Source: an uncultured Roseburia sp. (GTDB lineage: Bacteria > Bacillota > Clostridia > Lachnospirales > Lachnospiraceae). Taken from it: a DNA stretch of 64,000 bases. Position 1 is the stretch's first letter; each line of letters starts with the position of its first letter. The position numbers and the translations under genes were made by a program. Under the pieces are notes generated by a model that worked only from the letters and a program-made list of their open reading frames with translations, was not told where the DNA came from and made no database searches. The stretch lies in contig CALWHT010000050.1 of assembly GCA_944380515.1 (NCBI GenBank), forward strand, positions 23,124 through 87,123, read 5' to 3'. Below, piece by piece: positions 1-8,071 of this stretch.

Positions 1-45
1 CTTACCGGGAAATTGTTTTTGAAACAAGAGGCTTTTAAAATCTGC

Positions 46-72
46 ACCCGCGGTTGGCTGGCGCATATGATA
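46..72 (+). promoter_or_regulatory. Possible SigK-type (mother-cell) promoter
   Basis: AC at 46-47, a 16-nt gap, then CATATGATA at 64-72 matches the late mother-cell sigma pattern AC-N16/17-CATANNNTA. A start near position 80 would place the ribosome site GGAG (91-94) and GTG start (101) correctly. The motif is short, so this is a hint only. Confidence 0.3.
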
Positions 73-100
73 TAGTGATGTTATCTATAGGGAGTATAGA

Positions 101-580
101 GTGGACTATAATCAGGAGCAGTTTTTCCGTATGCAGTTCGATGCGCCCAAAATGCCTTTTTATATGAGCTATCCGATGCAGAATCTGTATCTGACAGAAA
201 TGGAATATGAGAAAGACATGGAGCGCATGAAGGAGCTGTATCCAAGGGAAGTAAAGCGGATTCTCGAATTTGTGGAAGATGAATGTGATAAAATGGAATA
301 TGAGGGAAGCCTGATGTTCGACGAGTACCCGGACCGCCTGATGCTGGAGATGGTCGTAGACCGGATTTATCAGAATGCAGCCGGCGAGAAACAGGATATG
401 GAGGCGGAACAGTACTGGGGCGGCATGACGCCTCCTCCACCGCCGCCGGGCCCGGGAAGGCCGCCGCAGGGACCGCCCAGAGGGCAGGGAGATCATTTAA
501 GGAGCCTGATTGGCGTACTGTTAAACAACGAGATGTACCGCAGGCGCTGCCGGCACAGGCGGTGCAGGCGCTGGTGGTAG
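101..580 (+). CDS. Hypothetical protein, acidic body with Pro- and Arg-rich tail
   Basis: This 159-residue protein starts at GTG 101 behind GGAG. I do not recognise a named family. Residues 1-105 are acidic and helical-looking with many Met, Tyr and Glu. A proline-rich stretch follows (six consecutive Pro near residue 111), and the last 15 residues are Arg/Cys rich, ending in Trp-Trp. There is no signal peptide or membrane segment. The composition and the SigK-like motif upstream would suit a spore-associated structural protein, but that is inference. A terminator hairpin follows at 651-681. Confidence 0.6.
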   Translation: MDYNQEQFFRMQFDAPKMPFYMSYPMQNLYLTEMEYEKDMERMKELYPREVKRILEFVEDECDKMEYEGSLMFDEYPDRLMLEMVVDRIYQNAAGEKQDMEAEQYWGGMTPPPPPPGPGRPPQGPPRGQGDHLRSLIGVLLNNEMYRRRCRHRRCRRWW

Positions 581-650
581 ACGCTGTTTATTAAGAAAAA
601 AGAAAGAATCGGAATTAGCCATTGCGGATTTTTCCAAAAATGCATACAAT

Positions 651-681
651 ATAGCTATCGCGTCTGCGGTAGCTATTTTTA
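651..681 (+). terminator. Rho-independent terminator
   Basis: The arms ATAGCTATCGC (651-661) and GCGGTAGCTAT (666-676) pair over 11 positions with one wobble around a 4-nt loop, followed by a T run. It separates the first gene from the GTG-started gene at 698. Confidence 0.7.
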
Positions 682-697
682 TGAAGGAGGGACGATC

Positions 698-3217
698 GTG
701 CGGAAGGGTGCAGTAAAAGCAATCGTCTTAATAATAATATTTATAGTCGGGCTTGTCGTATTCAGTGTTATGACAAACCATGTCAATGAGGATCTGACAA
801 CGGAGATGGAGGAAGCAACGCTTCCGGTTATCACATTGTTTCAGGGTGAAACGGAAATCAATGAGCTTTACGGCTATCGCACGGAGATGAATGCCGCTTA
901 CATGCGGGATACGATTACTCCAATCGGGGAGGACCGAAAGCTTCCGATTACGATTCAAAGCTATCAGACGGCGGTGGATGCCGTTTCCTACGAAATCAGA
1001 AGCCTCGACGGCGAGCGTCTGATTGCCAATGCGGATGTCAATTCCTATGAGGATAATAAGGGAATCATATCCGCGGAGCTTGAGATTCAGAACCTGCTGA
1101 AGGAGGATGAAGAATATCTGCTGATCATTATGCTGGAAAGCGGAAATGAGCAGATTTATTATTATACAAGGCTTGTGGAAGCGCCGGAAAGCCACGTGGA
1201 GGAAAGTATCGCGTTTGTAAAGGATTTTAATAATAAGACCTTTAACAGTGAGACGGTGGGAACGCTTTCAACCTATATGGAAAAAACGACCGGGGACAAT
1301 ACGACGCTGCAGTTTGTTTCGCTCAATTCGTCGTTAAAGCAGGTCTCCTGGGCGAATCTGCCGGTGGAGCGGCTGACCGCGCCCGTTCCTTCCATCAAGG
1401 AAATTACGGACACCTACAATGTGATCGTGCTCAATTATGTGGTTACGAGTACCGGGGAGAACGGGGAAAATGAATACTATAATGTCGAGGAGTATTACCG
1501 GGTCCGCTACACCAGCAGCCGGATGTATCTATTGAATTTCGAGCGCACCACAAACCAGATTTTCCGCCGGGAGAGTGCGGCTTTTTACGACAATTATATC
1601 CAGCTCGGCATACGCTCCGCCGATGTGGAATATCGGGCAAACGAGACAGGAACAACGGTTGCCTTCGTGCAGGAGGGGGAACTCTGGAGCTACAACGAGA
1701 CGGAGAACACGCTGGCAAAGGTGTTCAGCTTCCGTGGCTATGAAGGGATTGACGAGAGGGAGAATTACGGCGAACATGATATAAAAATTGTCAGCATTGA
1801 CGAGACAGGAAGCCTGGACTATATTGTTTACGGCTACATGAACCGCGGACTTCACGAGGGGGAGGTTGGAATAGCGGTTTACCACTATGACAGTCTGGCG
1901 AACACCAACGAGGAAATGATATTTATCCCGTCCGATAAATCCTATGAGGTAATGAAGTCCGAAATGGGACAGTTAATGTATGTAAACGAGGGCGGCGAGC
2001 TGTATCTTATGATGGACGGTACGGTTTATGGCATTGATTTGTCAACGCTTGAAGTAAGGAAACTGATTGAAGGGCTGGACAGTAAGGTCTTTGCCGTTTC
2101 CGCAAGCAACCGCTTCTTTGCGTGGACACAAGACGGAGAAAACAGTGAGATTGTCCATGTCATGGATTTTTCCGATGAAACCACAAGGGAAGTGACGGAG
2201 GGCAGCGGAAAATATGTAAGACCCCTGGGCTTTATGGAAGAGGACTTTGTGTATGGGGTCGCGAACGCGGCGGATGTTTCCACGGAGGCTGCGGGCAATA
2301 CCATAGTTCCGATGTATCAGGTAAAAATAGCCGACGTGACCTCAGATACCATCGAAATTTTAAAAACGTATGAAAAAAGCGGATATTATGTGTCAGATGT
2401 TGAAATTGATGATTATACAATGTACCTAAACCGCATACAGTATAATGGGACGGCCTATGTGGAGGCGGATCAGGATATGATCATGAACCGGGAGGGCGAC
2501 GGGGCAGCGTCGGTGGAGGTGCGCAGCAGCAGCTCGGACATAAAGCAGACACAGTACCAGCTTTCGCTGGCAAATCCGGTCAGCGAAAAGGAGCCCAGGC
2601 TTCTTACACCCAAAGAGACAATTCTTACAGAGGAGCGTAATGTCACGCTCACGCAGGATGGAACCGGGGAGCGGTATTATGTTTATGTAAAGGGTGACGT
2701 CATCTTTACCACGGATGATGTGACGGAGGCAATCGGCCAGGCAAACGAGAACATGGGAGTGGTGATAGGCGCCGACCAGAAATATGTCTGGAAACGATCC
2801 AGAAATGCGACCCAGCCGGCATTTTCGGATATCGCGGTCGGAGAGGAGGATATGGATTCCGGAAGCATTGCAAAATGTATCAATGCCATGCTTGAGAAGG
2901 AAGGAATTAATATCAGCGTGAACGCACTGATTGCCGGAGGTGAGACGCCAAAAACGATTCTGGGAAATACGATGAGGGACGCGCAGATTTTGGATTTGAG
3001 TGGCTGTAATGTGGAGGAGGTGCTTTATTATGTAAGCTGCGGAAGTCCTGTTTTTGCCATGACCGGAAGCGAGGAAGCTGTACTTTTGGTCGGTTATGAT
3101 GCGGATAATGTTATCGTTTATGATTCGGATACCGGGACAAACCAAAGAATTAGCCTTGAGGAGGCGGATGAAGTATTTTCCGGTGCCGGAAACGTATTCT
3201 TAACCTATCTGAAATGA
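698..3217 (+). CDS. Membrane-anchored protein with degenerate C39/papain-like C-terminus
   Basis: The 839-residue protein starts at GTG 698, seven bases after AGGAGG (685-690). Residues about 7-27 form one N-terminal transmembrane anchor, so the rest is probably extracellular. The middle is beta-rich and repeat-like, with many Tyr, Glu and Thr, and I recognise no family there. The last 115 residues resemble the C39_2/papain-like fold: Cys727 begins a CINAML helix like the catalytic-Cys helix, and a VGYDADNVIVYDS strand pair follows. The residue normally His just before that strand is Glu793, while Asp809 is kept, so peptidase activity is doubtful. A binding or structural role is as likely as proteolysis. 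Confidence 0.6.
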   Translation: MRKGAVKAIVLIIIFIVGLVVFSVMTNHVNEDLTTEMEEATLPVITLFQGETEINELYGYRTEMNAAYMRDTITPIGEDRKLPITIQSYQTAVDAVSYEIRSLDGERLIANADVNSYEDNKGIISAELEIQNLLKEDEEYLLIIMLESGNEQIYYYTRLVEAPESHVEESIAFVKDFNNKTFNSETVGTLSTYMEKTTGDNTTLQFVSLNSSLKQVSWANLPVERLTAPVPSIKEITDTYNVIVLNYVVTSTGENGENEYYNVEEYYRVRYTSSRMYLLNFERTTNQIFRRESAAFYDNYIQLGIRSADVEYRANETGTTVAFVQEGELWSYNETENTLAKVFSFRGYEGIDERENYGEHDIKIVSIDETGSLDYIVYGYMNRGLHEGEVGIAVYHYDSLANTNEEMIFIPSDKSYEVMKSEMGQLMYVNEGGELYLMMDGTVYGIDLSTLEVRKLIEGLDSKVFAVSASNRFFAWTQDGENSEIVHVMDFSDETTREVTEGSGKYVRPLGFMEEDFVYGVANAADVSTEAAGNTIVPMYQVKIADVTSDTIEILKTYEKSGYYVSDVEIDDYTMYLNRIQYNGTAYVEADQDMIMNREGDGAASVEVRSSSSDIKQTQYQLSLANPVSEKEPRLLTPKETILTEERNVTLTQDGTGERYYVYVKGDVIFTTDDVTEAIGQANENMGVVIGADQKYVWKRSRNATQPAFSDIAVGEEDMDSGSIAKCINAMLEKEGINISVNALIAGGETPKTILGNTMRDAQILDLSGCNVEEVLYYVSCGSPVFAMTGSEEAVLLVGYDADNVIVYDSDTGTNQRISLEEADEVFSGAGNVFLTYLK

Positions 3218-3302
3218 CCCTTAAAATACGAGAAAAATGCATAAAAAATCAGACGTTGAGAAAAATACTTCGTTGAACTTTAACAGATTTTATTTAAGTG
3301 TA

Positions 3303-3331
3303 TTGCAAATTGTACATGAATGGGTTATATT
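3303..3331 (+). promoter_or_regulatory. SigA-type promoter of the HPr-like gene
   Basis: TTGCAA (3303-3308), a 17-nt spacer and TATATT (3326-3331) lie 35 bases before the ATG at 3366. Confidence 0.6.
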
Positions 3332-3365
3332 TTGAGAAGTACTTAAAAAGAGGAAGTGGAGGAAT

Positions 3366-3620
3366 ATGAGCAGAAAAGAAGTAGTTGTATCTAATGTTTC
3401 TGAGGAACACAATAATCCGATTGCAGAGCTTGTCCAGGTAGCATGCAGTTTTGACAGCGAAATTATACTGGAAAGCAACAACCGCAGAATCAACGCCAAA
3501 AGTATTATGGGAATTATGGCCTTTAATCCTTCTAAGGGGATGACGGTGAATATCGTCGCAGAGGGAAGCGATGAGGAGGAAGCGTTAAATGCAATGGAGA
3601 AGTTTTTAGTGTGTGAGTAG
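3366..3620 (+). CDS. HPr-family phosphocarrier-like protein
   Basis: This 84-residue protein has the HPr length and fold pattern. In phosphotransferase systems HPr carries phosphate on His15 from Enzyme I to the sugar-specific EIIA; in Firmicutes it is also phosphorylated on Ser46 by HPr kinase to act with CcpA. Here the His is present in EEHNNPIAEL, but the usual G-L-H-x-R-P is altered: Gly-Leu became Glu-Glu and the catalytic-site Arg17 became Asn. The Ser46 region AKSIMGIM is intact. It may therefore be a regulatory HPr paralogue (Crh-like idea) rather than the main carrier. Start ATG 3366 sits behind GTGGAGG; it has its own promoter and no PTS genes nearby. Confidence 0.75.
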   Translation: MSRKEVVVSNVSEEHNNPIAELVQVACSFDSEIILESNNRRINAKSIMGIMAFNPSKGMTVNIVAEGSDEEEALNAMEKFLVCE

Positions 3621-3651
3621 TTTGTTTTTTTAATTGAGGAGGGAGAGACTC

Positions 3652-4206
3652 ATGATGGAAAAAAAGACGACAGCAAAAGTGGACGAGACCAAAGCAGTAA
3701 AAGCAGATGACGTAAAAGCAACCGTGAAGGAAGGCGCCGCGGCAGTAAAAGCAGCAGTGAAGGAAGCGGCAGCAGAGGTAAAGGAGCCGGCAGCGGAGGC
3801 GAAGGCGGCAGTGAAGGGAGCTGCAACAGAGACGAAGGCTGCAGTGAAGGACGTTGCGGCAGAGACGAAAGCGGCAGTGAAAGAAGCAGCACAGGAGACA
3901 AAGGCAGTTGTAAAAGAAGTAGCAGAGGAGACAAAGACAGCGGTGAAAGGTGTAAGAGGAAGAAAGCCGGGAAAAACGGCTGCGAAGAAGGCAGTGAAAG
4001 AGGAATTAAAGCCGGAAGTGTTCATTCAGTATCAGGGAAATGAAGCGATTGTGGCAGAGGTAATCGAGAAAGCGAAGAACACATATGTGGCAGAGGGACA
4101 CAGAGTTTCTTCTATTAAGAGCCTTCAGGTATATTTAAAGCCGGAAGAATTTGCAGCTTACTATGTTATCAATCAGAAGGTTGCCGGGAGAGTAGATTTA
4201 TTTTAA
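3652..4206 (+). CDS. Ala/Lys-rich repeat protein with DUF6465-like C-terminal domain
   Basis: I choose ATG 3652 (or 3655) because AGGAGGGAG lies at 3637-3645; the longer TTG-started reading would begin on the ribosome site itself. The 184-residue product has residues about 10-105 made of imperfect 11- and 22-residue repeats of the type ETKAAVKEAA, resembling group-3 LEA amphipathic helices, then a basic GRKPGK linker, then a compact domain of about 65 residues (IQYQGNEAIVAEVI to the C-terminus) that I associate with DUF6465 of Lachnospiraceae. Function is unknown. The basic helical arm may bind nucleic acid or membrane; that is inference. Confidence 0.7.
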   Translation: MMEKKTTAKVDETKAVKADDVKATVKEGAAAVKAAVKEAAAEVKEPAAEAKAAVKGAATETKAAVKDVAAETKAAVKEAAQETKAVVKEVAEETKTAVKGVRGRKPGKTAAKKAVKEELKPEVFIQYQGNEAIVAEVIEKAKNTYVAEGHRVSSIKSLQVYLKPEEFAAYYVINQKVAGRVDLF

Positions 4207-4275
4207 ATAGAGAGGAACCGCATGGAACGGTCATGCATAAATATTTAAAATAAATATCAGATATAGAACAGAAAA

Positions 4276-4311
4276 GAGGGACAAATCCATTTTGGATTTG
4301 CCCCTCTTTTT
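4276..4311 (+). terminator. Terminator after the Ala/Lys-rich protein gene
   Basis: GAGGGACAAATCCA and TGGATTTGCCCCTC pair over 14 positions with one mismatch, preceded by AAAA and followed by TTTTT, so it could work in both directions. Confidence 0.8.
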
Positions 4312-4315
4312 CTAT

Positions 4316-4348
4316 AGAGCGCCACCGCCGGGTGGCGCTTTTTAGAGC
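4316..4348 (+). repeat. 33-bp hairpin repeat, copy 1
   Basis: The unit AGAGCGCCACC...GGTGGCGCTTTTTAGAGC contains an 8-bp GC-rich stem with loop GCCG and a T5 tail. An identical unit lies at 4409-4441. Confidence 0.85.
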
Positions 4349-4408
4349 TTCGGGAAACTGCGCGAGCCAATTGGTAAAGCATCAGGGAGAATGCGAAGCA
4401 TTCTCTTA

Positions 4409-4441
4409 AGAGCGCCACCGCCGGGTGGCGCTTTTTAGAGC
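4409..4441 (+). repeat. 33-bp hairpin repeat, copy 2, overlapping the prs stop codon
   Basis: This is identical to the unit at 4316-4348. The minus-strand stop codon of prs (4435-4437) and its last codon lie inside it. Between the copies a further hairpin GAGAATGC-GAA-GCATTCTC occurs at 4388-4406. Confidence 0.85.
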
Positions 4442-5616
4442 GTTTCCCCGGCTTTGTACTTGGATACCAGGCGTTCGATTCGTTCATACGGATTTAACAA
4501 ATCACTGATGGAGGAATCGTGGTTTAAGGTATCAATGATATAGGCGATATACTTGCTCATATCGCAGTTGATATAATAAGGCTTGGAGAGCAGCTCCGGT
4601 GTCTGATAGGTAAGGTTCGTGGTCACAACCTTGTAGATGATACCGTCTGCAACCGCCTTGTCAAATTTTTCAAGTCCGTTGGTAAAAAGTCCGAAGGTCG
4701 CTACGACGAAAATCCGGTTTGCTTTGCGTTTCTTTAACTCGGTGGCAACGTCAATCATGCTTTCACCGGACGAAATCATATCGTCGATAATAATAACGTC
4801 CATACCCTCCACGGAGGAACCGAGGAATTCATGCGCGACGATCGGGTTGCGTCCGTCTACGATTTTACTGTAGTCACGTCTCTTATAGAACATACCCACG
4901 TCAAGCCCAAGCACGCTCGCGAGATATACCGCGCGGTTGGTACCGCCCTCATCCGGGCTGATGATCATCATGTGCTTGGAATCAATCTTTAAATCAGGAA
5001 CATTTTTTAAGATGCCTTTGATAAACTGGTAGGCGGGCTGAACCGTCTCGAAGCCTTTCAGCGGAATCGCGTTCTGTACACGCGGGTCGTGGGCGTCAAA
5101 GGTGATAATATTGTCAACACCCATGGCGGTAAGCTCCTGCAGCGCCAGAGCGCAATCCAGTGATTCCCTTGCGGTACGCTTATGCTGGCGGCTTTCATAC
5201 AGGAAAGGAATGATCACGGTGATGCGGCGTGCCTTTCCGCCGACTGCGGCGATAATGCGCTTTAGGTCCGCGTAGTGGTCGTCCGGCGACATATGGTTTT
5301 TATGTCCGCAGACCGTATAGGTAAGGCTGTAGTTTGTCACGTCCACCATCAGGTATAAGTCATAGCCGCGGACGGATTCCTTGATGACACCCTTCGCTTC
5401 TCCGGTTCCAAAACGCGGAACTGACGTGGAGATAATGTAGGAGCTGCGGCGGTAATCACGGAAAGCGAGCTCGGATTCATGCTGATGCAGTCTCTTTTCC
5501 CTCCAGCCGACCAGATACTGGTCTACCTTACAGCCCAGTTCCCTGCAGCTCTCCAGCGGAATAAGGCCAAGTGCTCCGTCCGGGATGGTTTCTAAATTTC
5601 TTTCATCGTTTGGCAT
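4435..5616 (-). CDS. prs: Ribose-phosphate pyrophosphokinase (PRPP synthetase)
   Basis: It makes PRPP from ribose-5-phosphate and ATP, feeding purine, pyrimidine, His, Trp and NAD synthesis. The PRPP-binding loop is DVIIIDDMISSGES, and an ATP-loop FLYESRQHKR region is present. I choose the inner ATG (5614-5616, MPNDERN) because GGAGGAA lies six bases before it; the ATG at 5629-5631 has no ribosome site and the Shine-Dalgarno would fall within its codons 2-3. The 393-residue length exceeds the common ~315, with an N-terminal extension of about 60 residues, a form I associate with Lachnospiraceae. It lies downstream of the dnaC-like gene on the same strand with a 65-bp gap. Confidence 0.9.
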   Translation of the reverse strand: MPNDERNLETIPDGALGLIPLESCRELGCKVDQYLVGWREKRLHQHESELAFRDYRRSSYIISTSVPRFGTGEAKGVIKESVRGYDLYLMVDVTNYSLTYTVCGHKNHMSPDDHYADLKRIIAAVGGKARRITVIIPFLYESRQHKRTARESLDCALALQELTAMGVDNIITFDAHDPRVQNAIPLKGFETVQPAYQFIKGILKNVPDLKIDSKHMMIISPDEGGTNRAVYLASVLGLDVGMFYKRRDYSKIVDGRNPIVAHEFLGSSVEGMDVIIIDDMISSGESMIDVATELKKRKANRIFVVATFGLFTNGLEKFDKAVADGIIYKVVTTNLTYQTPELLSKPYYINCDMSKYIAYIIDTLNHDSSISDLLNPYERIERLVSKYKAGETL

Positions 5617-5681
5617 TGAATGTTCCTCCATAAAATAAAGTTAACATGTATTTCAATAGATTACTCTAATTGAAGACAGGG

Positions 5682-6662
5682 CTATCGGTTGCGTTTTAAA
5701 ATGCGGATATCGTCTCCAAACAGCTTGATCAGCGTGTAGTAACTCGATATCCGGGAGAGAATACGCTCCGAATAAATGTCGGCAAGCTGGGTCATGCCGA
5801 GGTTTGTGGAAATCACAGTGGATTTTTTTCTCAAAATACGTTCATTCAGGCAAAGAAAAAGCTGTGAGGTCGTAAAGGAATTTGCAAGCTCGGTTCCCAA
5901 ATCGTCGATGATCAGCAGATCGCAGGTAAAAATATTGCGGTGTGCCGCGACGGCGTCCTCGTCCTTTTCAAACACGCCTTTGCTTAATATATCAAATAAT
6001 TGAAACGCCGTAAAGTAGATAACGGAATGACCGCTGTCCATAAGCTCCTTTGCCACGCAGTTGGATAAAAAGGTCTTTCCGATACCAGTATCTCCATAAA
6101 AATAAAGATTAGAGAATTCATCATCAAAATGACGGATAAAATCCTTGCATTTCGCAACGGCATCTTTGGCCGTTTCCAAAGAGGTTAACCCCGTGGCGGG
6201 ATTGACCTGCGTATCGGAATAATATTCAAAGGAAAAAGTAGAAAAGTTCTCCTTAATCAGAATTTCTTTCAGGTTGGACTGCGCGTAGATCAGATCAATG
6301 GCAGCCTGGCGGAAGCAGTGGCAGCGCTTTCCGTCAATAAAGCCGGTATCCTTGCAATCCCTGCATGTATAGGACGGCTCAAAATAGTCATCGGGAAAAT
6401 CATAGCGCGTTAAAAGCTCCTGCTTTTCGGCGCGGTAATTTGCAATCTGTGCTTTCAGATCCGAAAGGGCAAGCGCGTCACCGCCTAACATTTTTTTTGC
6501 CTGGGCCACGGAGCAGGAAGCGATGGCGTCGTCAATCTCCCGGAGCCGTGGAATCTTCTGATAGGCGTAGCGCAGTTTTTTCTCCTGTTCACGCTTGTTG
6601 CGAAGCTGTCTGGCGTCGTATGTTCGGATAATCTCGTCGTACTGGGTATTGCTTAATGGCAT
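5682..6662 (-). CDS. DnaC/DnaI-type helicase loader ATPase
   Basis: This 326-residue AAA+ ATPase of the DnaC/IstB/DnaI group probably loads the replicative helicase with the DnaD-type protein encoded 23 bp upstream. Residues about 1-90 are a helical, charged N-terminal region. A four-Cys zinc motif CRDC...RCHC follows near residue 100. The Walker A motif is GDTGIGKT near 195 and the Walker B is LLIIDDLGTE near 255, with a sensor Asn in ISTNL and an Arg finger candidate in SERILSRI. The ATG at 6662 has AGGAG eight bases upstream. Adjacent DnaA boxes strengthen a replication role. Confidence 0.88.
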   Translation of the reverse strand: MPLSNTQYDEIIRTYDARQLRNKREQEKKLRYAYQKIPRLREIDDAIASCSVAQAKKMLGGDALALSDLKAQIANYRAEKQELLTRYDFPDDYFEPSYTCRDCKDTGFIDGKRCHCFRQAAIDLIYAQSNLKEILIKENFSTFSFEYYSDTQVNPATGLTSLETAKDAVAKCKDFIRHFDDEFSNLYFYGDTGIGKTFLSNCVAKELMDSGHSVIYFTAFQLFDILSKGVFEKDEDAVAAHRNIFTCDLLIIDDLGTELANSFTTSQLFLCLNERILRKKSTVISTNLGMTQLADIYSERILSRISSYYTLIKLFGDDIRILKRNR

Positions 6663-6685
6663 GGCTCATCTCCTGTTATGTATGG

Positions 6686-7774
6686 CTAACGCTGCGCATT
6701 GGTTGTCAGCAGCATTTTTTCGAGCTGATCATAATCGTAGGAACGCTGGTTAAAATTATTGAATTTATTTTTGGAGGCATTTCCCGTCTGGGAAGCGCCG
6801 GAAGCATTCCTTGACTCCCGGTGCTCACTGCCGAGCCGCCGGACGTCTTCGAGCGAGCGCACCTGCCGTTCTTTCCAGTTCTTCAAAATAGAGTCCGCAT
6901 ACTGGAAACTCGGCTGATGGATGGCCTGAATGGTCTGCTGGCATGCCTCTGAGATAAGCTCGGTGGAAAAACCGTATTCCGAACGCCAGCGCTCAATAAA
7001 CTCTGTCTCGGACGGAACGAGGTTCCTGCCGGAAATTCCGAATGCGCGCATGACAGCGTAATAGGCCGCGCTGTGGATTTTGGCTTCCTGTTTGGCGGCG
7101 CTTACGCTCCGTATACCGGATTCCGCCCACCGTATGGCAGTCGTTTCGATATAGCGTATGGCGGTATGGTTCTTGCTCACACAGTATTCCACAAGGTATT
7201 CGATTAAATCGGCGGAAAAGCCGAGACCGTCATACAGATAAAGAAACGTGTTGGTATCGGTCTGACTTAACGGCCGTCCGAGATAGCGCTCGGCAATAAA
7301 TAAAAGCTCGGCAATCTGGTCGTTTTCGCAGAAATCTTTCAGGTCGTCCGCCGTGTAGCATTTTTTCGGGGGAACGGAATCCGTTTCCTCCGGGGTCTGG
7401 ACCTGTGCCGGAGAATCCCCGGCGGGAAGCCGGGAAGCTTCCGGATCCCCAGATAATGCCTCTTCCTCATGGCGGGGAACGGAGTCGAGCAGACAGATTC
7501 CGGTAAGGTTGTCCTCCGCATCATATTCCAGCTGCAAAAGCTTCATGCGCTCCCAGTAGCTTAAGGCACGCCGCACGTCTTTTTCCGTGTGCTCGAATTT
7601 ATCGGCAATCGAGGAAAGAGAAAAGGCGGAGTCAGGCGCATTCATCAGGCGCAGCAGATACAGATATATTTTTACGAATTCCCCGTTCGCATCAGACATA
7701 TATTCGTCAATAAAAATATTGGAAACACTCGTGGCAGAGGTATCGCTGTCACGGTGGATTCGTATTTTTGCCAT
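6686..7774 (-). CDS. DnaD-domain primosome protein
   Basis: DnaD-type proteins remodel DNA at origins and restart sites and help recruit the helicase loader. I take the start at ATG 7774 (MAKIRIHRD), giving 362 residues; the reading open to 7930 runs back through the promoter. Residues about 20-95 form the winged-helix N-terminal domain (IFIDEYM...KLLQLEY). A Pro/Glu linker follows, then the C-terminal DnaD domain (YTADDLKDFC...YIETTAIRWAESGI), including the conserved YLxxxxxxW-like end. It is the first gene of the minus-strand set dnaD-dnaC-prs. Confidence 0.85.
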   Translation of the reverse strand: MAKIRIHRDSDTSATSVSNIFIDEYMSDANGEFVKIYLYLLRLMNAPDSAFSLSSIADKFEHTEKDVRRALSYWERMKLLQLEYDAEDNLTGICLLDSVPRHEEEALSGDPEASRLPAGDSPAQVQTPEETDSVPPKKCYTADDLKDFCENDQIAELLFIAERYLGRPLSQTDTNTFLYLYDGLGFSADLIEYLVEYCVSKNHTAIRYIETTAIRWAESGIRSVSAAKQEAKIHSAAYYAVMRAFGISGRNLVPSETEFIERWRSEYGFSTELISEACQQTIQAIHQPSFQYADSILKNWKERQVRSLEDVRRLGSEHRESRNASGASQTGNASKNKFNNFNQRSYDYDQLEKMLLTTNAQR

Positions 7775-7822
7775 AGCCCCAAAGCCCCCTCTTTCGCATG
7801 TAACGATTTTTGTACGCTCCAA

Positions 7823-7828
7823 ATTATA
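7823..7828 (-). promoter_or_regulatory. Extended -10 promoter element for the dnaD-like gene
   Basis: On the minus strand TGCTATAAT gives an extended -10 about 50 bases before the ATG at 7774. The -35 position reads TTCTCT with a 17-nt spacer, which is weak. Confidence 0.45.
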
Positions 7829-7897
7829 GCACAGGCACAGAAAAAAGAGAAGCAAATTTTTTGCCGCAAAGCCTGTAAAATCGGGGGTTTCATGAAA

Positions 7898-7915
7898 TGT
7901 GGACAATGTGGATAA
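7898..7915 (+). promoter_or_regulatory. Tandem DnaA boxes, distal pair
   Basis: TGTGGACAA (7898-7906) and TGTGGATAA (7907-7915) abut head-to-tail. The consensus TTATNCACA read on the other strand is TGTGNATAA, so the second is a perfect box and the first has one mismatch. Confidence 0.65.
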
Positions 7916-7983
7916 CCCGTGAAAAGGCATTTGGGGGAAAGATTATGGAAACCTGTCGGAGGTGGAAGGAAAACAGCTTTTTC

Positions 7984-8035
7984 CGTGTATAAGACAAAAA
8001 TGGGCGAAAATATTATGTAAACAAAAAAATCCACA
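7984..8035. promoter_or_regulatory. Two weaker DnaA-box-like sites
   Basis: CGTGTATAA at 7984-7992 matches eight of nine positions, and AAATCCACA at 8027-8035 matches seven of nine in the opposite orientation. The stretch between is AT-rich. These sites count only in the context of the stronger pairs on each side. Confidence 0.35.
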
Positions 8036-8071
8036 TCTGAAAGTTGAAGTTTTCCCCAATCAGATGTGGAT
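8021..8071 (-). terminator. Terminator of murC
   Basis: A perfect 12-bp inverted repeat (8029-8040 with 8060-8071) surrounds a 19-nt loop and is followed on the minus strand by TTTTTTT (8022-8028). It begins 13 bases after the murC stop codon. Confidence 0.7.

Noticed and set aside
643-651. CATACAATA as a SigE/SigK -10 for the gene at 698
   Set aside because: No matching -35 triplet lies at the right distance and the motif abuts the left arm of the terminator at 651-681.
3660-3960. Regular repeats that might suggest a CRISPR-like array
   Set aside because: The period follows 11 and 22 codons of an intact reading frame with gradual drift, and there are no unique spacers.
3630-4025. Ala/Ser/Phe-rich minus-strand frames opposite the Ala/Lys-rich gene
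   Set aside because: They are complements of a repetitive coding sequence, with no ribosome site and no start context.
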